The notes under the pieces: model-generated | Seen by the model: the letters and a program-made list of their open reading frames with translations, nothing else | What the model was told of the DNA's origin: nothing | Database searches by the model: none | Program-made: the position numbers and the translations under genes | Part shown: positions 50,594 to 60,179 of the stretch, piece after piece | Position numbering within the stretch: position 1 is the first letter of the stretch | Layout of the letters: each line of letters begins with the position of its first letter | Source: JASBYZ01 sp029983705 | GTDB lineage: Bacteria > Actinomycetota > Coriobacteriia > Coriobacteriales > JAEZZM01 | NCBI GenBank assembly: GCA_965119715.1 | Contig: OZ221969.1 | Location: forward strand, 744,001-808,000 | Direction of reading: 5' to 3' | Length of the DNA: 64,000 nucleotides

Positions 50594-53233
50594 ATGCAAG
50601 ACATTGATATGCCTAAAATCTATGATCCTAATGAGCTTGAGAAAGATATTCTTAAGACTTGGCTGGACGGAAAGTATTATGAGCGCACTGAAGGTTCAGA
50701 AGACTTCACTGTAGTGATTCCGCCACCAAATGTAACTGGTGTACTCCACATGGGTCACGCCTTAAACAATACCATTCAAGATACAATCGTCAGAAAAAAT
50801 CGCATGGCTGGAAAGTCCACTCGTTGGATTGTTGGAACAGACCATGCAGGTATTGCAACCCAAACTAAGGTTGATAAGGCGCTTCAAGAAAAAGGTATTA
50901 ATCGTAGAGAGATAGGTAGAGAAGAATTCTTAAAGTACTGCTGGAAGTGGTATGAGAATTACGGCTCTACTATTATCGAGCAGATCAAGCGCATGGGTTC
51001 TTCAGTAGATTTTGACGATGAGAAATTTACCATGTCAGATGAGTACGCTAATGCGGTTCGCAAAACCTTTGTGGACTGGTATCATGATGGCCTTATCTAC
51101 CAGGGAAAGCGCATTGTTAACTGGTGTCCTCACTGCCAAACTGCTATTGCAGATGATGAGGTTGAGCATGAGGATGAACACGGACATCTTTGGTATTTGC
51201 GCTATCCATTAACTGAGCCAGTTGAGGGTTTTGAGTATGTAACTATTGCTACCACCAGACCTGAGACTATGCTTGGTGATAGCGGTGTAGCTATCAATCC
51301 AAATCATGAGCTTGCAGATAAACTAGAAGGTAAAACCATCACTCTTCCAATTGTGGGAAGAGAGATTCCGATCTTTACTGACTGGCATGTTGATCCAGAA
51401 TTTGGAACCGGTTACGTAAAGGTAACCCCATCTCATGACCCAAATGACTTTGCAATGGGAGAGACTCACAACTTAGAGCGCATCAATATTTTTGATGAGA
51501 CTGCTCATGTGATAGCTCCAGCTCCTGAAGAATATATTGGTATGGACCGCTTTGAAGCTCGTGAGGCTATTGTTGCTAAATTTGATGAGCTTGGTCTTTT
51601 AGAAAAAGTTGAAGACCACGACCATGCAGTAGGACACTGCTACAGATGTCACAATGCACTTGAGCCTTGGGAGTCTGAGCAGTGGTTTGTAGCTGTTGAA
51701 AAACTCAAAGATCCCGCTACTAAGGCTGTAACTTCTGGTGAGGTAAAGTTTTTCCCAGAAAGATGGCAGGATAGCTATCTTGCTTGGATGGAAAATCTTA
51801 AGGACTGGTGTATTTCTCGCCAACTTTGGTGGGGCCATAGAATCCCTGTATTTTACTGCGATGAGTGCGGATTTATGGACGCAAGCATGGAAGATCTTGA
51901 GACCTGTCCAAAGTGTGGCGCTCAGCTCAGACAGGATGAAGATGTGCTTGATACCTGGTTTTCATCCCAACTTTGGACCTTTGCAACCCAAGGTTGGCCA
52001 ACAACAGATGAAGAGCTTAAAAAGCACCATCCAGTAGCCTTCTTATCAACCGCACCAGACATTATTGCGCTGTGGGTTGCTCGCATGATTATGTCATCAG
52101 AGTATTTCTTAGGTGAGATTCCTTTCCCAGAGGTAGTAATTCACCCAACGGTCCTCGCAGCCGATGGTTCACGTATGTCAAAGTCAAAGGGTAACGGCAT
52201 TAACCCACTTGACCTCATTAATGAATACGGTGCAGATTCCATGCGTTTTGGACTATTAAGCCAGGTAACAGGAGGTCAAGCCATCAAGTTTAATACTGAG
52301 GCTATGATTGCCCCTGCTAGAGGTTTTGCAACCAAGATCTGGAATGCATCACGCTTTGTTTTGATGAACATGGAAGGCTTTACCCCAGGTGAGCCTAAGG
52401 TCTTAGCTCCAGTAGATGCTTGGATATTTACTGAGCTTGAAAAACTTACGCAAGAGGTAAATAAGGATATCGCAAACTATCAGTTTGCAGATATGGCACA
52501 TGAGCTCTACGGATTTTTCTGGAACAAGTTCTGTGACTGGTACATTGAGTTTGCTAAGCCACGCCTTAAGACTGATGAGCGCGAGCAGGTTCAAAGAAAC
52601 CTTGTTTTTGTTCTCGATAAGGCACTCAGACTCCTACATCCTGCTATGCCATTTGTAACTGAGGCAATTTGGCAGCATATCCCTCATGGCTCAAAAAGCC
52701 CATCATTGATGGTTGCAAGCTGGCCAAAGTCAGAAGATTTTGAGGGCTTAACTGATGAAAATGCTCGTCATACCATTGAGATGGTTACCGCTATTGCATC
52801 TGCAGTAAGAGGAGCTCGTGCACGCTATTCAATTTCTCCAAAACAAGCGCTTGAGGTAAAGGTCCTTGCAAGTGATGATGACAGTGCAAGTATTTTGAGT
52901 CAAAAAGAAGAGCTTGCTTCTTTGATTAATATTTCTGATTTAGAGGCATCATCTAGTGTAGCGCGCCCAGAGAAATCAGCGCTTACCTATGCAAAGGGTT
53001 TGGAAATCTTTATCTTGCTTGAAGGTCTTGTTGACTTTGAGGCAGAAAAGAAGCGCCTTGAAAAGCAGGCACAAAAAGATCAAGCAGAGCTTGATAAGCT
53101 AGAAAAGCGTTTTGCAAATCCAAACTTTATGAACAAGGCTAAGCCTGAAATTATCGCCAAAGATAAGGCACATGCAGAAGAACTTATAGCATCGATTGCC
53201 TCTTGTAAGGCACAAATTGAAGGGCTAAATTAA
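50594..53233 (+). CDS. valS: Valyl-tRNA synthetase
   Basis: 879 residues from the ATG at 50594, which has GGGAGG eight bases upstream; a longer frame from 50546 lacks family likeness. The class I motifs are HMGHA near residue 50 (HIGH) and SRMSKSKGNG near 533 (KMSKS). The editing-domain TTRPETMLGD lies near 222, and zinc-type Cys pairs in CDECGFMD and CPKCGAQL lie near 420-445. The C-terminal coiled coil EAEKKRLEKQAQKDQAELDK is the ValRS arm that touches tRNA. folC begins at the next base. Confidence 0.96.
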   Translation: MQDIDMPKIYDPNELEKDILKTWLDGKYYERTEGSEDFTVVIPPPNVTGVLHMGHALNNTIQDTIVRKNRMAGKSTRWIVGTDHAGIATQTKVDKALQEKGINRREIGREEFLKYCWKWYENYGSTIIEQIKRMGSSVDFDDEKFTMSDEYANAVRKTFVDWYHDGLIYQGKRIVNWCPHCQTAIADDEVEHEDEHGHLWYLRYPLTEPVEGFEYVTIATTRPETMLGDSGVAINPNHELADKLEGKTITLPIVGREIPIFTDWHVDPEFGTGYVKVTPSHDPNDFAMGETHNLERINIFDETAHVIAPAPEEYIGMDRFEAREAIVAKFDELGLLEKVEDHDHAVGHCYRCHNALEPWESEQWFVAVEKLKDPATKAVTSGEVKFFPERWQDSYLAWMENLKDWCISRQLWWGHRIPVFYCDECGFMDASMEDLETCPKCGAQLRQDEDVLDTWFSSQLWTFATQGWPTTDEELKKHHPVAFLSTAPDIIALWVARMIMSSEYFLGEIPFPEVVIHPTVLAADGSRMSKSKGNGINPLDLINEYGADSMRFGLLSQVTGGQAIKFNTEAMIAPARGFATKIWNASRFVLMNMEGFTPGEPKVLAPVDAWIFTELEKLTQEVNKDIANYQFADMAHELYGFFWNKFCDWYIEFAKPRLKTDEREQVQRNLVFVLDKALRLLHPAMPFVTEAIWQHIPHGSKSPSLMVASWPKSEDFEGLTDENARHTIEMVTAIASAVRGARARYSISPKQALEVKVLASDDDSASILSQKEELASLINISDLEASSSVARPEKSALTYAKGLEIFILLEGLVDFEAEKKRLEKQAQKDQAELDKLEKRFANPNFMNKAKPEIIAKDKAHAEELIASIASCKAQIEGLN

Positions 53234-54607
53234 TTGGAAAAAGAGAGCGAAGATAAATCCTCAGGTGAATATCCTGAGGTGTATGCTAAAGCACTAGAAA
53301 TCCTACGTTCATACGTTAAGCCAGGAATGCATGAGGGCCTTGATAATATCAAGGCCCTCTGTGATGAACTTGGCAATCCGCAAGAAAATTTTAAAGCCGT
53401 ACAAATTGCCGGCACCAACGGAAAAACTTCAACCTCTCGTTTTAGCGCTGCTATTTTGCAGGACCAAGGCGTGTCAACAGCACTTTATACTTCGCCAGAG
53501 CTCGCTGAGCGTCGTGAGCGTATGGAGATTGCAGGGGAAGTTTCAAGTTATGAGGACTTTGGTCAGGCAGTTGTAGAGGCATATGATGCAGACCTTAGTG
53601 CTCGAAAGAAATTTCCTGAGATGTGGTCTTCTCTGTTTGAAGTCTGCACCGCTGCAGCGTTTATGCTTTTTAGCGACAAAAAAGTTGAGTGTGCAGTCTT
53701 AGAAGTTGGCCTGGGTGGCAGGTGGGATGCTACCTCAATCAAGTACGCTGATGTATCCTGCATAACTGGTATTGGACTTGATCACGTACAAATTTTAGGT
53801 AACACCTTAGAAGAAATTGCAGGAGAAAAAGCTGCAGTAATTAGAAAAGATGCTCCGGTAGTTTTTGGTACGGGCACCGCAATTACCAAAAGCGTTGAAA
53901 AGCTTCTTATTGAAAGAGCAATTAAGGTGGGCGCTCCATTTTATTTTGTGCGCGAGGAGGGCAATTTTAGCTACAACTCTGAGCTTACAAAAGAAAATAC
54001 GGTCGTGTTTAAGATTTTAGAAAACCCTGAGCACATCTTTGATGAGCTTAGCATAGAGGTTAAAGGAATTTATGACAGCTATCAGGTTTCAAAAATTGCC
54101 CCAAGCTATCAAGCACAAAATATTGCCTGTGCTATTGCAGTCTCAGAGCAGTATTTAGGACAGGCCCTTGATAAAGATAGGCTTCAAGACTCTATTAAGC
54201 ACTGCAGAGTGCCTGGTAGATTTGACGTATTTAGAAAAAATCCGCTTGCTATGGTTGATGCCTGCCACAATCCTCAGTCTGTTGAAGTCTTTTTATCTTC
54301 ACTTGTTGAGGTATTTCCAAATAAAAAAGATCGCCCTGACTTGCTTTTAGCAGTACTTGCCGATAAAGACGTTGAAGGCATTATTAGAGACTTGAGTGAA
54401 GAGTTTGAATCAATCAGTGTGACCCAAACCCAATCATATAGAGCCCTAGATTATAAAAGCCTGGCAAATAAGGTAGAAGAGATTAGTGGCAAAAGGCCTA
54501 AAGTATTTGCATCTGTAGCTGAAGCGCTTGACTTCTATGAAGAAAGGGCGTTTATTGCTTGCGGATCTATAACTTTAGGTGCAGAGATCGCAAGATTGGT
54601 AAAATAA
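53234..54607 (+). CDS. folC: Folylpolyglutamate synthase / dihydrofolate synthase
   Basis: 457 residues, TTG start directly after the valS stop, with GAAGGG near the end of valS as ribosome site. The Mur-ligase-like ATP loop is AGTNGKTSTSRF near residue 60, with YTSPEL near 85 and the AVLEVGLGGRWDAT block near 155. The C-terminal ligase domain starts with GRFDVF and DACHNPQSVEVFL near 335. It adds glutamates to folates, which the glycine cleavage system and Fhs use. valS-folC is a common Gram-positive gene pair. Confidence 0.93.
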   Translation: MEKESEDKSSGEYPEVYAKALEILRSYVKPGMHEGLDNIKALCDELGNPQENFKAVQIAGTNGKTSTSRFSAAILQDQGVSTALYTSPELAERRERMEIAGEVSSYEDFGQAVVEAYDADLSARKKFPEMWSSLFEVCTAAAFMLFSDKKVECAVLEVGLGGRWDATSIKYADVSCITGIGLDHVQILGNTLEEIAGEKAAVIRKDAPVVFGTGTAITKSVEKLLIERAIKVGAPFYFVREEGNFSYNSELTKENTVVFKILENPEHIFDELSIEVKGIYDSYQVSKIAPSYQAQNIACAIAVSEQYLGQALDKDRLQDSIKHCRVPGRFDVFRKNPLAMVDACHNPQSVEVFLSSLVEVFPNKKDRPDLLLAVLADKDVEGIIRDLSEEFESISVTQTQSYRALDYKSLANKVEEISGKRPKVFASVAEALDFYEERAFIACGSITLGAEIARLVK

Positions 54608-54680
54608 CTTTGCTACAATAATAGCTACGTTTTGTACATGGTCTTATTTATAAGCGAGGCCATACTAAAAAGGAGTTACT

Positions 54681-55115
54681 ATGCAGGAGATTTTGGCTCA
54701 GCTTATTACCCCACAAGTGCAGATGGTTGGTAAGGTTTTTATCATCTTTATCATCCTTCTTTATATACTATCTATTATTTGGGTAATTAGAGATGCTTAT
54801 CTCAGAGGAACCTTCCCATGGTTATGGGGTATTGTTGCAATCATTCCTGTTGTAGGACTTATTGCCTATTTAATTTTGCGTCCAAGCATGTTCTCAGTTG
54901 ATAAGCAAGAACAAGAGCTTGTTATTGCTTTGAGAGAGCGCCAGCTTGAACAATATGGTAATTGTCCTAATTGTGGCACGCCTATACAAAAGGACTTTAT
55001 TGTTTGCCCATCATGCAACACTCAGGTAAGAAATGTGTGCAACCATTGCCACAGACCACTTGAGCCAGACTGGAATGTTTGTCCATACTGCAGAACACGC
55101 GTTAATGGTCGATAA
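54681..55115 (+). CDS. Membrane protein with C-terminal double zinc ribbon
   Basis: 144 residues. Two hydrophobic helices (about 17-36 and 48-66) have the PLD-nuclease N-terminal-like layout of a short helical hairpin. They are followed by two zinc ribbons: CPNCG...CPSCN near residues 92-112 and CNHCHR...CPYCR near 118-140. The ribbons should lie in the cytoplasm. Such proteins occur widely in Actinomycetota and Bacillota without known function. An AAGGAG ribosome site precedes the ATG. Confidence 0.7.
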   Translation: MQEILAQLITPQVQMVGKVFIIFIILLYILSIIWVIRDAYLRGTFPWLWGIVAIIPVVGLIAYLILRPSMFSVDKQEQELVIALRERQLEQYGNCPNCGTPIQKDFIVCPSCNTQVRNVCNHCHRPLEPDWNVCPYCRTRVNGR

Positions 55116-55144
55116 GTTTTAATCGGCCACAATATTGTTTATTT

Positions 55145-55171
55145 AAAGCAGCTCAAGGGAGCTGCTTTTAC
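55145..55171 (+). terminator. Hairpin between the zinc-ribbon gene and thrS
   Basis: AAAGCAGCTC pairs perfectly with GAGCTGCTTT around AAGG; TTA follows. A short T run makes it a moderate terminator. It lies 20 bases before the thrS ribosome site, so it could also work as an attenuator. Confidence 0.65.
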
Positions 55172-55200
55172 TATTATTTAGAGAGAAAGGTTTGACAAAG

Positions 55201-57120
55201 ATGGATCAGATCAAGGTAGTTTTACCTGATGGTTCTTTTAAAGAACTTGCATCAGGTTCAAGCGTGCTTGATCTTGCATCATCAATTGGTGCGGGACTTG
55301 CTAAAGCAGCCATTGCCGGAAAATTAGATGGAAAGCTCGTAGATCTTACAACTACCTTAACAGATGGTCAAACCGTAGAAATAATCACAAATAAGTCTGA
55401 TGAAGCGCTTGATATTTTAAGACATTCAACTGCCCATGTTATGGCAGCTGCAGTATGTGAGCTTTTTGACAATGTTCAAGTTGCTATTGGTCCTTCAATT
55501 GAAAACGGTTTTTACTACGATTTTGACCTTGATGAGACCTTTAGTCCTGAAGATCTTGAAAAGATTTCAGCCAAGATGGATGAGCTTATCAAGCATGATT
55601 TAAAGTTTGAAAGAAAAGTTGTTTCTCATGATGAGGCGCAAGAAATCTTTAAGGGACAGTCCTATAAGCTTGAGATTTTAGAAGGTCTTGATGCGGATGA
55701 AACTATTTCTGTTTACACCTTGGGCGATAATGTCTTTGTAGACTTATGCTCAGGCCCACACCTTCCAAGCACCTCACACATTAAGGCATTTAAGCTCCAA
55801 AAATTAGCTGGTGCATATTGGAGGGGAGATGCAAGCCAAAAGATGCTTCAAAGGATCTATGGAACTGCATTTTTCTCACAAAAAGAGCTTGACCAATACC
55901 TTCAAAATATTGAGGAAGCAGAAAAGCGCGACCACAGAAAACTTGGTAAAGAGCTTGGCATCTATACCATGTTTGAAGAGGCAGGTCCTGGTCTTCCACT
56001 CTATCTTCCAAATGGTGCACGCACAATTAGAATCATGCAAGAGTGGCTTAGAAAAGAGCTTTACAGAAGAAACTACGAAGAGGTTATCACCCCTCACATC
56101 TATAAATCAGATGTATGGAAAACCTCAGGTCACTATGATTACTACCATGACAACATGTACTTCTTTACGGTTGATGAGGGAGAGGGCAGAGAGAGCGAGT
56201 TTGGCGTAAAGCCTATGAACTGCCCAGGTCACGTTATGCTCTTTAAAAATGACATCCACTCATACAAAGAGATGCCAATTAGATACTTTGAGTTTGGTAC
56301 CGTATATCGCCATGAGCTCTCTGGTGCAGTACACGGACTCTTTAGAGCACGTGGCTTTACCCAAGACGATGCACACGTATTTTGCACCGAAGACCAACTG
56401 GTTGATGAGATTGTAGACATCCTTGATCTGGTAGATAAGATCATGTCTACCTTTGACCTCACCTATTCTGCTGAGATTTCTACTCGTCCAGAAGAGTCTA
56501 TTGGCTCTGATGAGATGTGGGATCATGCAACCCAAGCTTTATCGGCAGCACTTAAGCGCAAAGGCTTAGGCTACGAGATTAACGAGGGCGACGGAGCATT
56601 TTACGGTCCAAAAATTGACATCAAGGTTAAGGACTCTTTGGGAAGAACCTGGCAGTGCTCAACTATTCAAGTTGACTTTAATTTGCCTGAGAGATTTGAC
56701 ATCCACTACCGCACCGCCGATAACGGACAGGCTCGTCCATACATGCTTCACCGCGCAATCTTTGGTTCAATCGAGAGATTCTTAGGTATCTTGATTGAGC
56801 ACTATGCAGGAGCACTTCCACTGTGGCTTTCAGCAACTCAGGTTGAGATTATCCCAATTGCAGATAGACACCTTGAGTACGCAAATGAGCTTGCTAAAGA
56901 GCTTAAAGCTGTAGGCGGACGTGTACATGTAGCTGCTCAAAATGAGCCTATGCGTGTAAAGATTGCTAAAGCACAAGAACAAAAGATTCCATACATGCTT
57001 GTTGTGGGCGATAAGGAAGTTGAAAACCACACTGCAAGCATTCGTGAAAGACACGAAGGTGACCTTGGTACCAAGTCAATTGATGAGATTGTAGCTAAGA
57101 TTGCTGAGGCTCAGGTGTAA
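55201..57120 (+). CDS. thrS: Threonyl-tRNA synthetase
   Basis: 639 residues from the ATG at 55201 with GAGAGAAAGG ten bases upstream (a TTG at 55192 is too near the ribosome site). An N-terminal TGS domain (residues 1-60) is followed by the editing domain with RHSTAHVMAAAV near 72 and VDLCSGPHLPST near 180. The class II core has GPGLPLYLPNGA near 264, the zinc/active-site MNCPGHVMLFK near 340 and the RPYMLHRAIFGSIERF motif 3 near 515. The anticodon-binding domain closes the protein. Confidence 0.96.
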   Translation: MDQIKVVLPDGSFKELASGSSVLDLASSIGAGLAKAAIAGKLDGKLVDLTTTLTDGQTVEIITNKSDEALDILRHSTAHVMAAAVCELFDNVQVAIGPSIENGFYYDFDLDETFSPEDLEKISAKMDELIKHDLKFERKVVSHDEAQEIFKGQSYKLEILEGLDADETISVYTLGDNVFVDLCSGPHLPSTSHIKAFKLQKLAGAYWRGDASQKMLQRIYGTAFFSQKELDQYLQNIEEAEKRDHRKLGKELGIYTMFEEAGPGLPLYLPNGARTIRIMQEWLRKELYRRNYEEVITPHIYKSDVWKTSGHYDYYHDNMYFFTVDEGEGRESEFGVKPMNCPGHVMLFKNDIHSYKEMPIRYFEFGTVYRHELSGAVHGLFRARGFTQDDAHVFCTEDQLVDEIVDILDLVDKIMSTFDLTYSAEISTRPEESIGSDEMWDHATQALSAALKRKGLGYEINEGDGAFYGPKIDIKVKDSLGRTWQCSTIQVDFNLPERFDIHYRTADNGQARPYMLHRAIFGSIERFLGILIEHYAGALPLWLSATQVEIIPIADRHLEYANELAKELKAVGGRVHVAAQNEPMRVKIAKAQEQKIPYMLVVGDKEVENHTASIRERHEGDLGTKSIDEIVAKIAEAQV

Positions 57121-57969
57121 ATGAAAAAGCTTTTGCAGGATAGAAGCTTTAATACCATAGCACTTCACAGACCCACCTTTGGTGGGTCTGATGCTTTGGG
57201 GCTTGAGAGTTTTTCTGGACTCTACCTTCAAAAATACTGCTACCTCTTTGAGAGCTTAAAGGAGGCTCAGTCTGAACTCTTAGTGCTTAAAGAGGTAGAG
57301 CTTTTTGAGCCTGAGGCCTTTTACGTGGGAGATATTAAGGCGCTTGCTGCCGCAGCTCACACAGATCAAAAGCGCTTTGCTTATAACAACAGCATCTTTG
57401 GCCCTGCCCTGGTAAATCCCTTTAAGTGGGGAGCAAATATTGTACTCGATTGCCTACTTGGCTACGGCATTGTATCTGCGAATAGCCCGCTTGAGCTAGG
57501 ACGTGAGCTTTCAAGGAGCGCTCAAAGAAATATTGAGCTTGAATGTTTAGAGATGCAAACGCTTAAGCTTTCAAGGTTTGAGCAGTCTGATAACGCAAAG
57601 ATTGTCTCCTCATACCTCTATGCTCACCCAAAGACTTTATCGCTCAAATCCGGCTGGCATATGCCAGATGAGAAGCGCGCCTTGGCACAAAAATACTCAC
57701 CCCAAGGATATGCACCCCTTATTGAACTTGAAGTGAGCAGCACCATTAACTTTGAGAAGGTAAAAGACGAACTGGACCTTATTGAGGTTCAGGCGTATGA
57801 CATGCAAGATATAAGCGCGGGCAAAATAGGACAAATTATTGCGAGCAAAAAGACTTTCCTGCTCTATAATACTTATCAACATCTTTCTAACAGTTCAAAA
57901 CTATACTTATTTATAGGTATAGAGTTTATTGACGATATCATTGATGAGCTAGAAAATTTACTTGCATAA
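57121..57969 (+). CDS. Unrecognised protein co-transcribed with thrS and cls
   Basis: 282 soluble residues without signal peptide. The N-terminus has a Gly-rich stretch, ALHRPTFGGSDALGLESFSGLY, and the middle has FGPALVNPFKWGANIVLDCLLGYG. No catalytic motif or known family was recognised. The ATG follows the thrS stop with no gap, and the end overlaps the region just before cls, so the gene is firmly in the thrS operon. The composition is the same as the neighbours, so recent transfer is unlikely; a lineage-specific protein is more probable. Confidence 0.7.
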   Translation: MKKLLQDRSFNTIALHRPTFGGSDALGLESFSGLYLQKYCYLFESLKEAQSELLVLKEVELFEPEAFYVGDIKALAAAAHTDQKRFAYNNSIFGPALVNPFKWGANIVLDCLLGYGIVSANSPLELGRELSRSAQRNIELECLEMQTLKLSRFEQSDNAKIVSSYLYAHPKTLSLKSGWHMPDEKRALAQKYSPQGYAPLIELEVSSTINFEKVKDELDLIEVQAYDMQDISAGKIGQIIASKKTFLLYNTYQHLSNSSKLYLFIGIEFIDDIIDELENLLA

Positions 57970-57982
57970 AAAGGAGGAACGC

Positions 57983-59533
57983 GTGCTTAAATTTTTATAT
58001 AAATTTGTGCAAACGCGCGTGTTTGTTCTTATATTGCTCTTGCTCGTACAAGTTTTAATAGCTGTATTTTTATTTGTTAAGGCACAGGAAGCTATTCCCT
58101 TTTTGCTTCCGCTCTCTTATGCATTTTCAATCTTTATGGTTGCCTGGATTTTATCCAGAGATATGCATACCACCTACAAGCTTGCTTGGATCGTTCCAAT
58201 TTTACTGCTGCCAATTTTTGGTGGACTGTTTTACCTCTTATTTGGTACACACGGATTTAAAAAGCGTAAGCTCTTAGACCGCTTTGAGCCATATTTGCAA
58301 TCCAACTCAAGCCAAAGAATTATTCAGGATAAAAATGCACTTAAGGCACTAAAAGACGAGAGTGAAGATGCCTATCTTCAGGCAAGATACCTCTTTAACA
58401 CCATAGATGCGCCGGTATACACCAGGACTCAAACCCAGTACTACAAGAGTGGTGAAGAGTTTTACGAGTGCTTTATGCAGGATATAAAGCAGGCTAAAAA
58501 GTACATCTTCATAGAGTTTTTCATCATCGAAGAGGGCGTTATGCTAAACCCTATGCTCGATATCTTAGAGCAAAAAGCTAAAGAGGGCTTAGACGTTCGC
58601 ATTATGTATGATGATGTGGGAACTGCTTTGCGGGTATCGCCAAACTTTTTTAGAGAACTTGAAGATCGCGGCATTAAGGCTGCTGTCTTTAACGCAAAGG
58701 GCCTAAAGCTCTCATTTGTGCTCAACAACAGAGACCACCGAAAGATTTGCGTAATTGACGGCGTGATTGCCTACACTGGTGGCTGTAATATTGCCGATGA
58801 GTACATTAACGCTATCTCTCCTTATGGCTACTGGAAAGATACTATGGTTCGTCTTGAGGGGGATGCTGCCTGGGGCTTTTTAACCCTCTTTCACGAGATG
58901 TGGACCTTTGCAAAAGGTGATATTGAAGAGCGCCAACTTGATTTTGCGCCAGAGTTTAAGCGTATTGAGCATATTGAGTCAGATGGTTTTGTCCTTCCTT
59001 TTGGAGACGCCTCGCCCCTTGACGGAATCGCAAGTGGTAAGTACACCTACCTAAACGCGATTCAGGATGCTCGTGAATCCATCCTTATTACCACGCCTTA
59101 TCTCGTACTTGATTCAGAGATTGTCTCAGCACTTAAAATTTCTGCCGAGATGGGCATAGACGTTCGCATTATAACCCCAGGCATTCCAGATAAGTGGTAT
59201 GTATTTGCCGTAACGCGTGCAAACTACACCGAGCTCTTAAAATCTGGCGTAAAGATTTACGAGTACAGCCCTGGCTTTATTCATGCTAAGTCAATGGTTG
59301 TCGATAATAAAATAGGCATTGTGGGTACTGTAAACTTTGATTACAGAAGTTTCTATCTACACTTTGAGTGTGGCGTATGGATGTATAACTCAAAAGCGGT
59401 GCACCAATGCTATGAGGATTTGCTTGAAACTTGTGAAGTATCTAAGCAAATTAGTTTAAATGAGCAACTAAATACTCCAGTTCCCGTAAGAATAGGAAGA
59501 TCAATCCTTTCAATTTTTGCCCCACTCATGTAA
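57983..59533 (+). CDS. cls: Cardiolipin synthase
   Basis: 516 residues from the GTG at 57983, which has AAGGAGG seven bases upstream; the earlier in-frame start lies inside the preceding gene. Two N-terminal membrane helices (about 10-30 and 35-55) and a third near 70-85 are followed by two phospholipase-D motifs: HRKICVIDG near 252 and HAKSMVVDN near 430. Both HxKxxxxD sites are intact. It joins phosphatidylglycerols to cardiolipin at the membrane. Confidence 0.94.
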   Translation: MLKFLYKFVQTRVFVLILLLLVQVLIAVFLFVKAQEAIPFLLPLSYAFSIFMVAWILSRDMHTTYKLAWIVPILLLPIFGGLFYLLFGTHGFKKRKLLDRFEPYLQSNSSQRIIQDKNALKALKDESEDAYLQARYLFNTIDAPVYTRTQTQYYKSGEEFYECFMQDIKQAKKYIFIEFFIIEEGVMLNPMLDILEQKAKEGLDVRIMYDDVGTALRVSPNFFRELEDRGIKAAVFNAKGLKLSFVLNNRDHRKICVIDGVIAYTGGCNIADEYINAISPYGYWKDTMVRLEGDAAWGFLTLFHEMWTFAKGDIEERQLDFAPEFKRIEHIESDGFVLPFGDASPLDGIASGKYTYLNAIQDARESILITTPYLVLDSEIVSALKISAEMGIDVRIITPGIPDKWYVFAVTRANYTELLKSGVKIYEYSPGFIHAKSMVVDNKIGIVGTVNFDYRSFYLHFECGVWMYNSKAVHQCYEDLLETCEVSKQISLNEQLNTPVPVRIGRSILSIFAPLM

Positions 59534-59572
59534 GTTAGAATAGTTTTATAAATATTTAACGTGGGAGTTAGT

Positions 59573-60133
59573 GTGGAATTTGTTACGCTCATTTTGTTAA
59601 GCGTAAGTTTAGCTATGGATGCCATGGCGGTTACTCTGTCAAATGCCCTTTGTTATCCCAATCTACCTCAGTTTAAGAAAATTATGATTCCTGTAAGTTT
59701 TGGAATCTTTCAGATGCTTATGCCAGTCATTGGTTACTACCTTGGAAGCATCTTTACTGATTTTCTACTTAGATACTCTGATGTGGTAGTGCTCATTGTC
59801 CTTGGCTACCTAGGTATTCGCATGATTATAGAGGGAGTACAAGAGCTTAAAACACCAGGGGGTTGTGAGTATCATGAAGATGCACTTGCCTGGAAGACAA
59901 TTATGGCACAAGCAGTTGCCACCTCAATTGACGCCCTGGCTATTGGCGTCTCTTTTGCAGCCCTTAACACAGGAATCTGGGGTCCAGCTGCAATTATTGG
60001 AATAATTACTGCAATTATATGCGCTTTTGCACTACAGCTTGGTTCTAAGCTTGGACAGCATTTTGGATCTTGGGCCCAAATATTGGGTGGAATTATCCTT
60101 ATTCTTATTGGCTTAAAAACAATTCTATTGTAA
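59573..60133 (+). CDS. mntP: Manganese efflux pump MntP
   Basis: 186 residues from the GTG at 59573, with GGGAG five bases upstream. Six hydrophobic helices in two repeats carry the conserved acidic residues: Asp in SLAMDAMAVTLSNAL near 15 and ATSIDALAIGVSF near 121-126, plus Glu in the middle loop region. It exports Mn2+. Length equals that of E. coli MntP (188). No manganese riboswitch (yybP-ykoY) is recognised before it. Confidence 0.93.
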   Translation: MEFVTLILLSVSLAMDAMAVTLSNALCYPNLPQFKKIMIPVSFGIFQMLMPVIGYYLGSIFTDFLLRYSDVVVLIVLGYLGIRMIIEGVQELKTPGGCEYHEDALAWKTIMAQAVATSIDALAIGVSFAALNTGIWGPAAIIGIITAIICAFALQLGSKLGQHFGSWAQILGGIILILIGLKTILL

Positions 60134-60136
60134 TAT

Positions 60137-60150
60137 AGAACAAACGTTCT
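60137..60150. promoter_or_regulatory. LexA (SOS) box upstream of ruvCAB
   Basis: AGAAC-AAAC-GTTCT is a perfect 5-bp palindrome that meets the Gram-positive LexA/DinR consensus GAAC-N4-GTTC exactly. It lies 29 bases before the ruvC start and just upstream of a TTATATA that can serve as -10, so bound LexA would cover the promoter. Confidence 0.8.
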
Positions 60151-60179
60151 AGCTTATATATTTTGAATGGGGATAGAGT

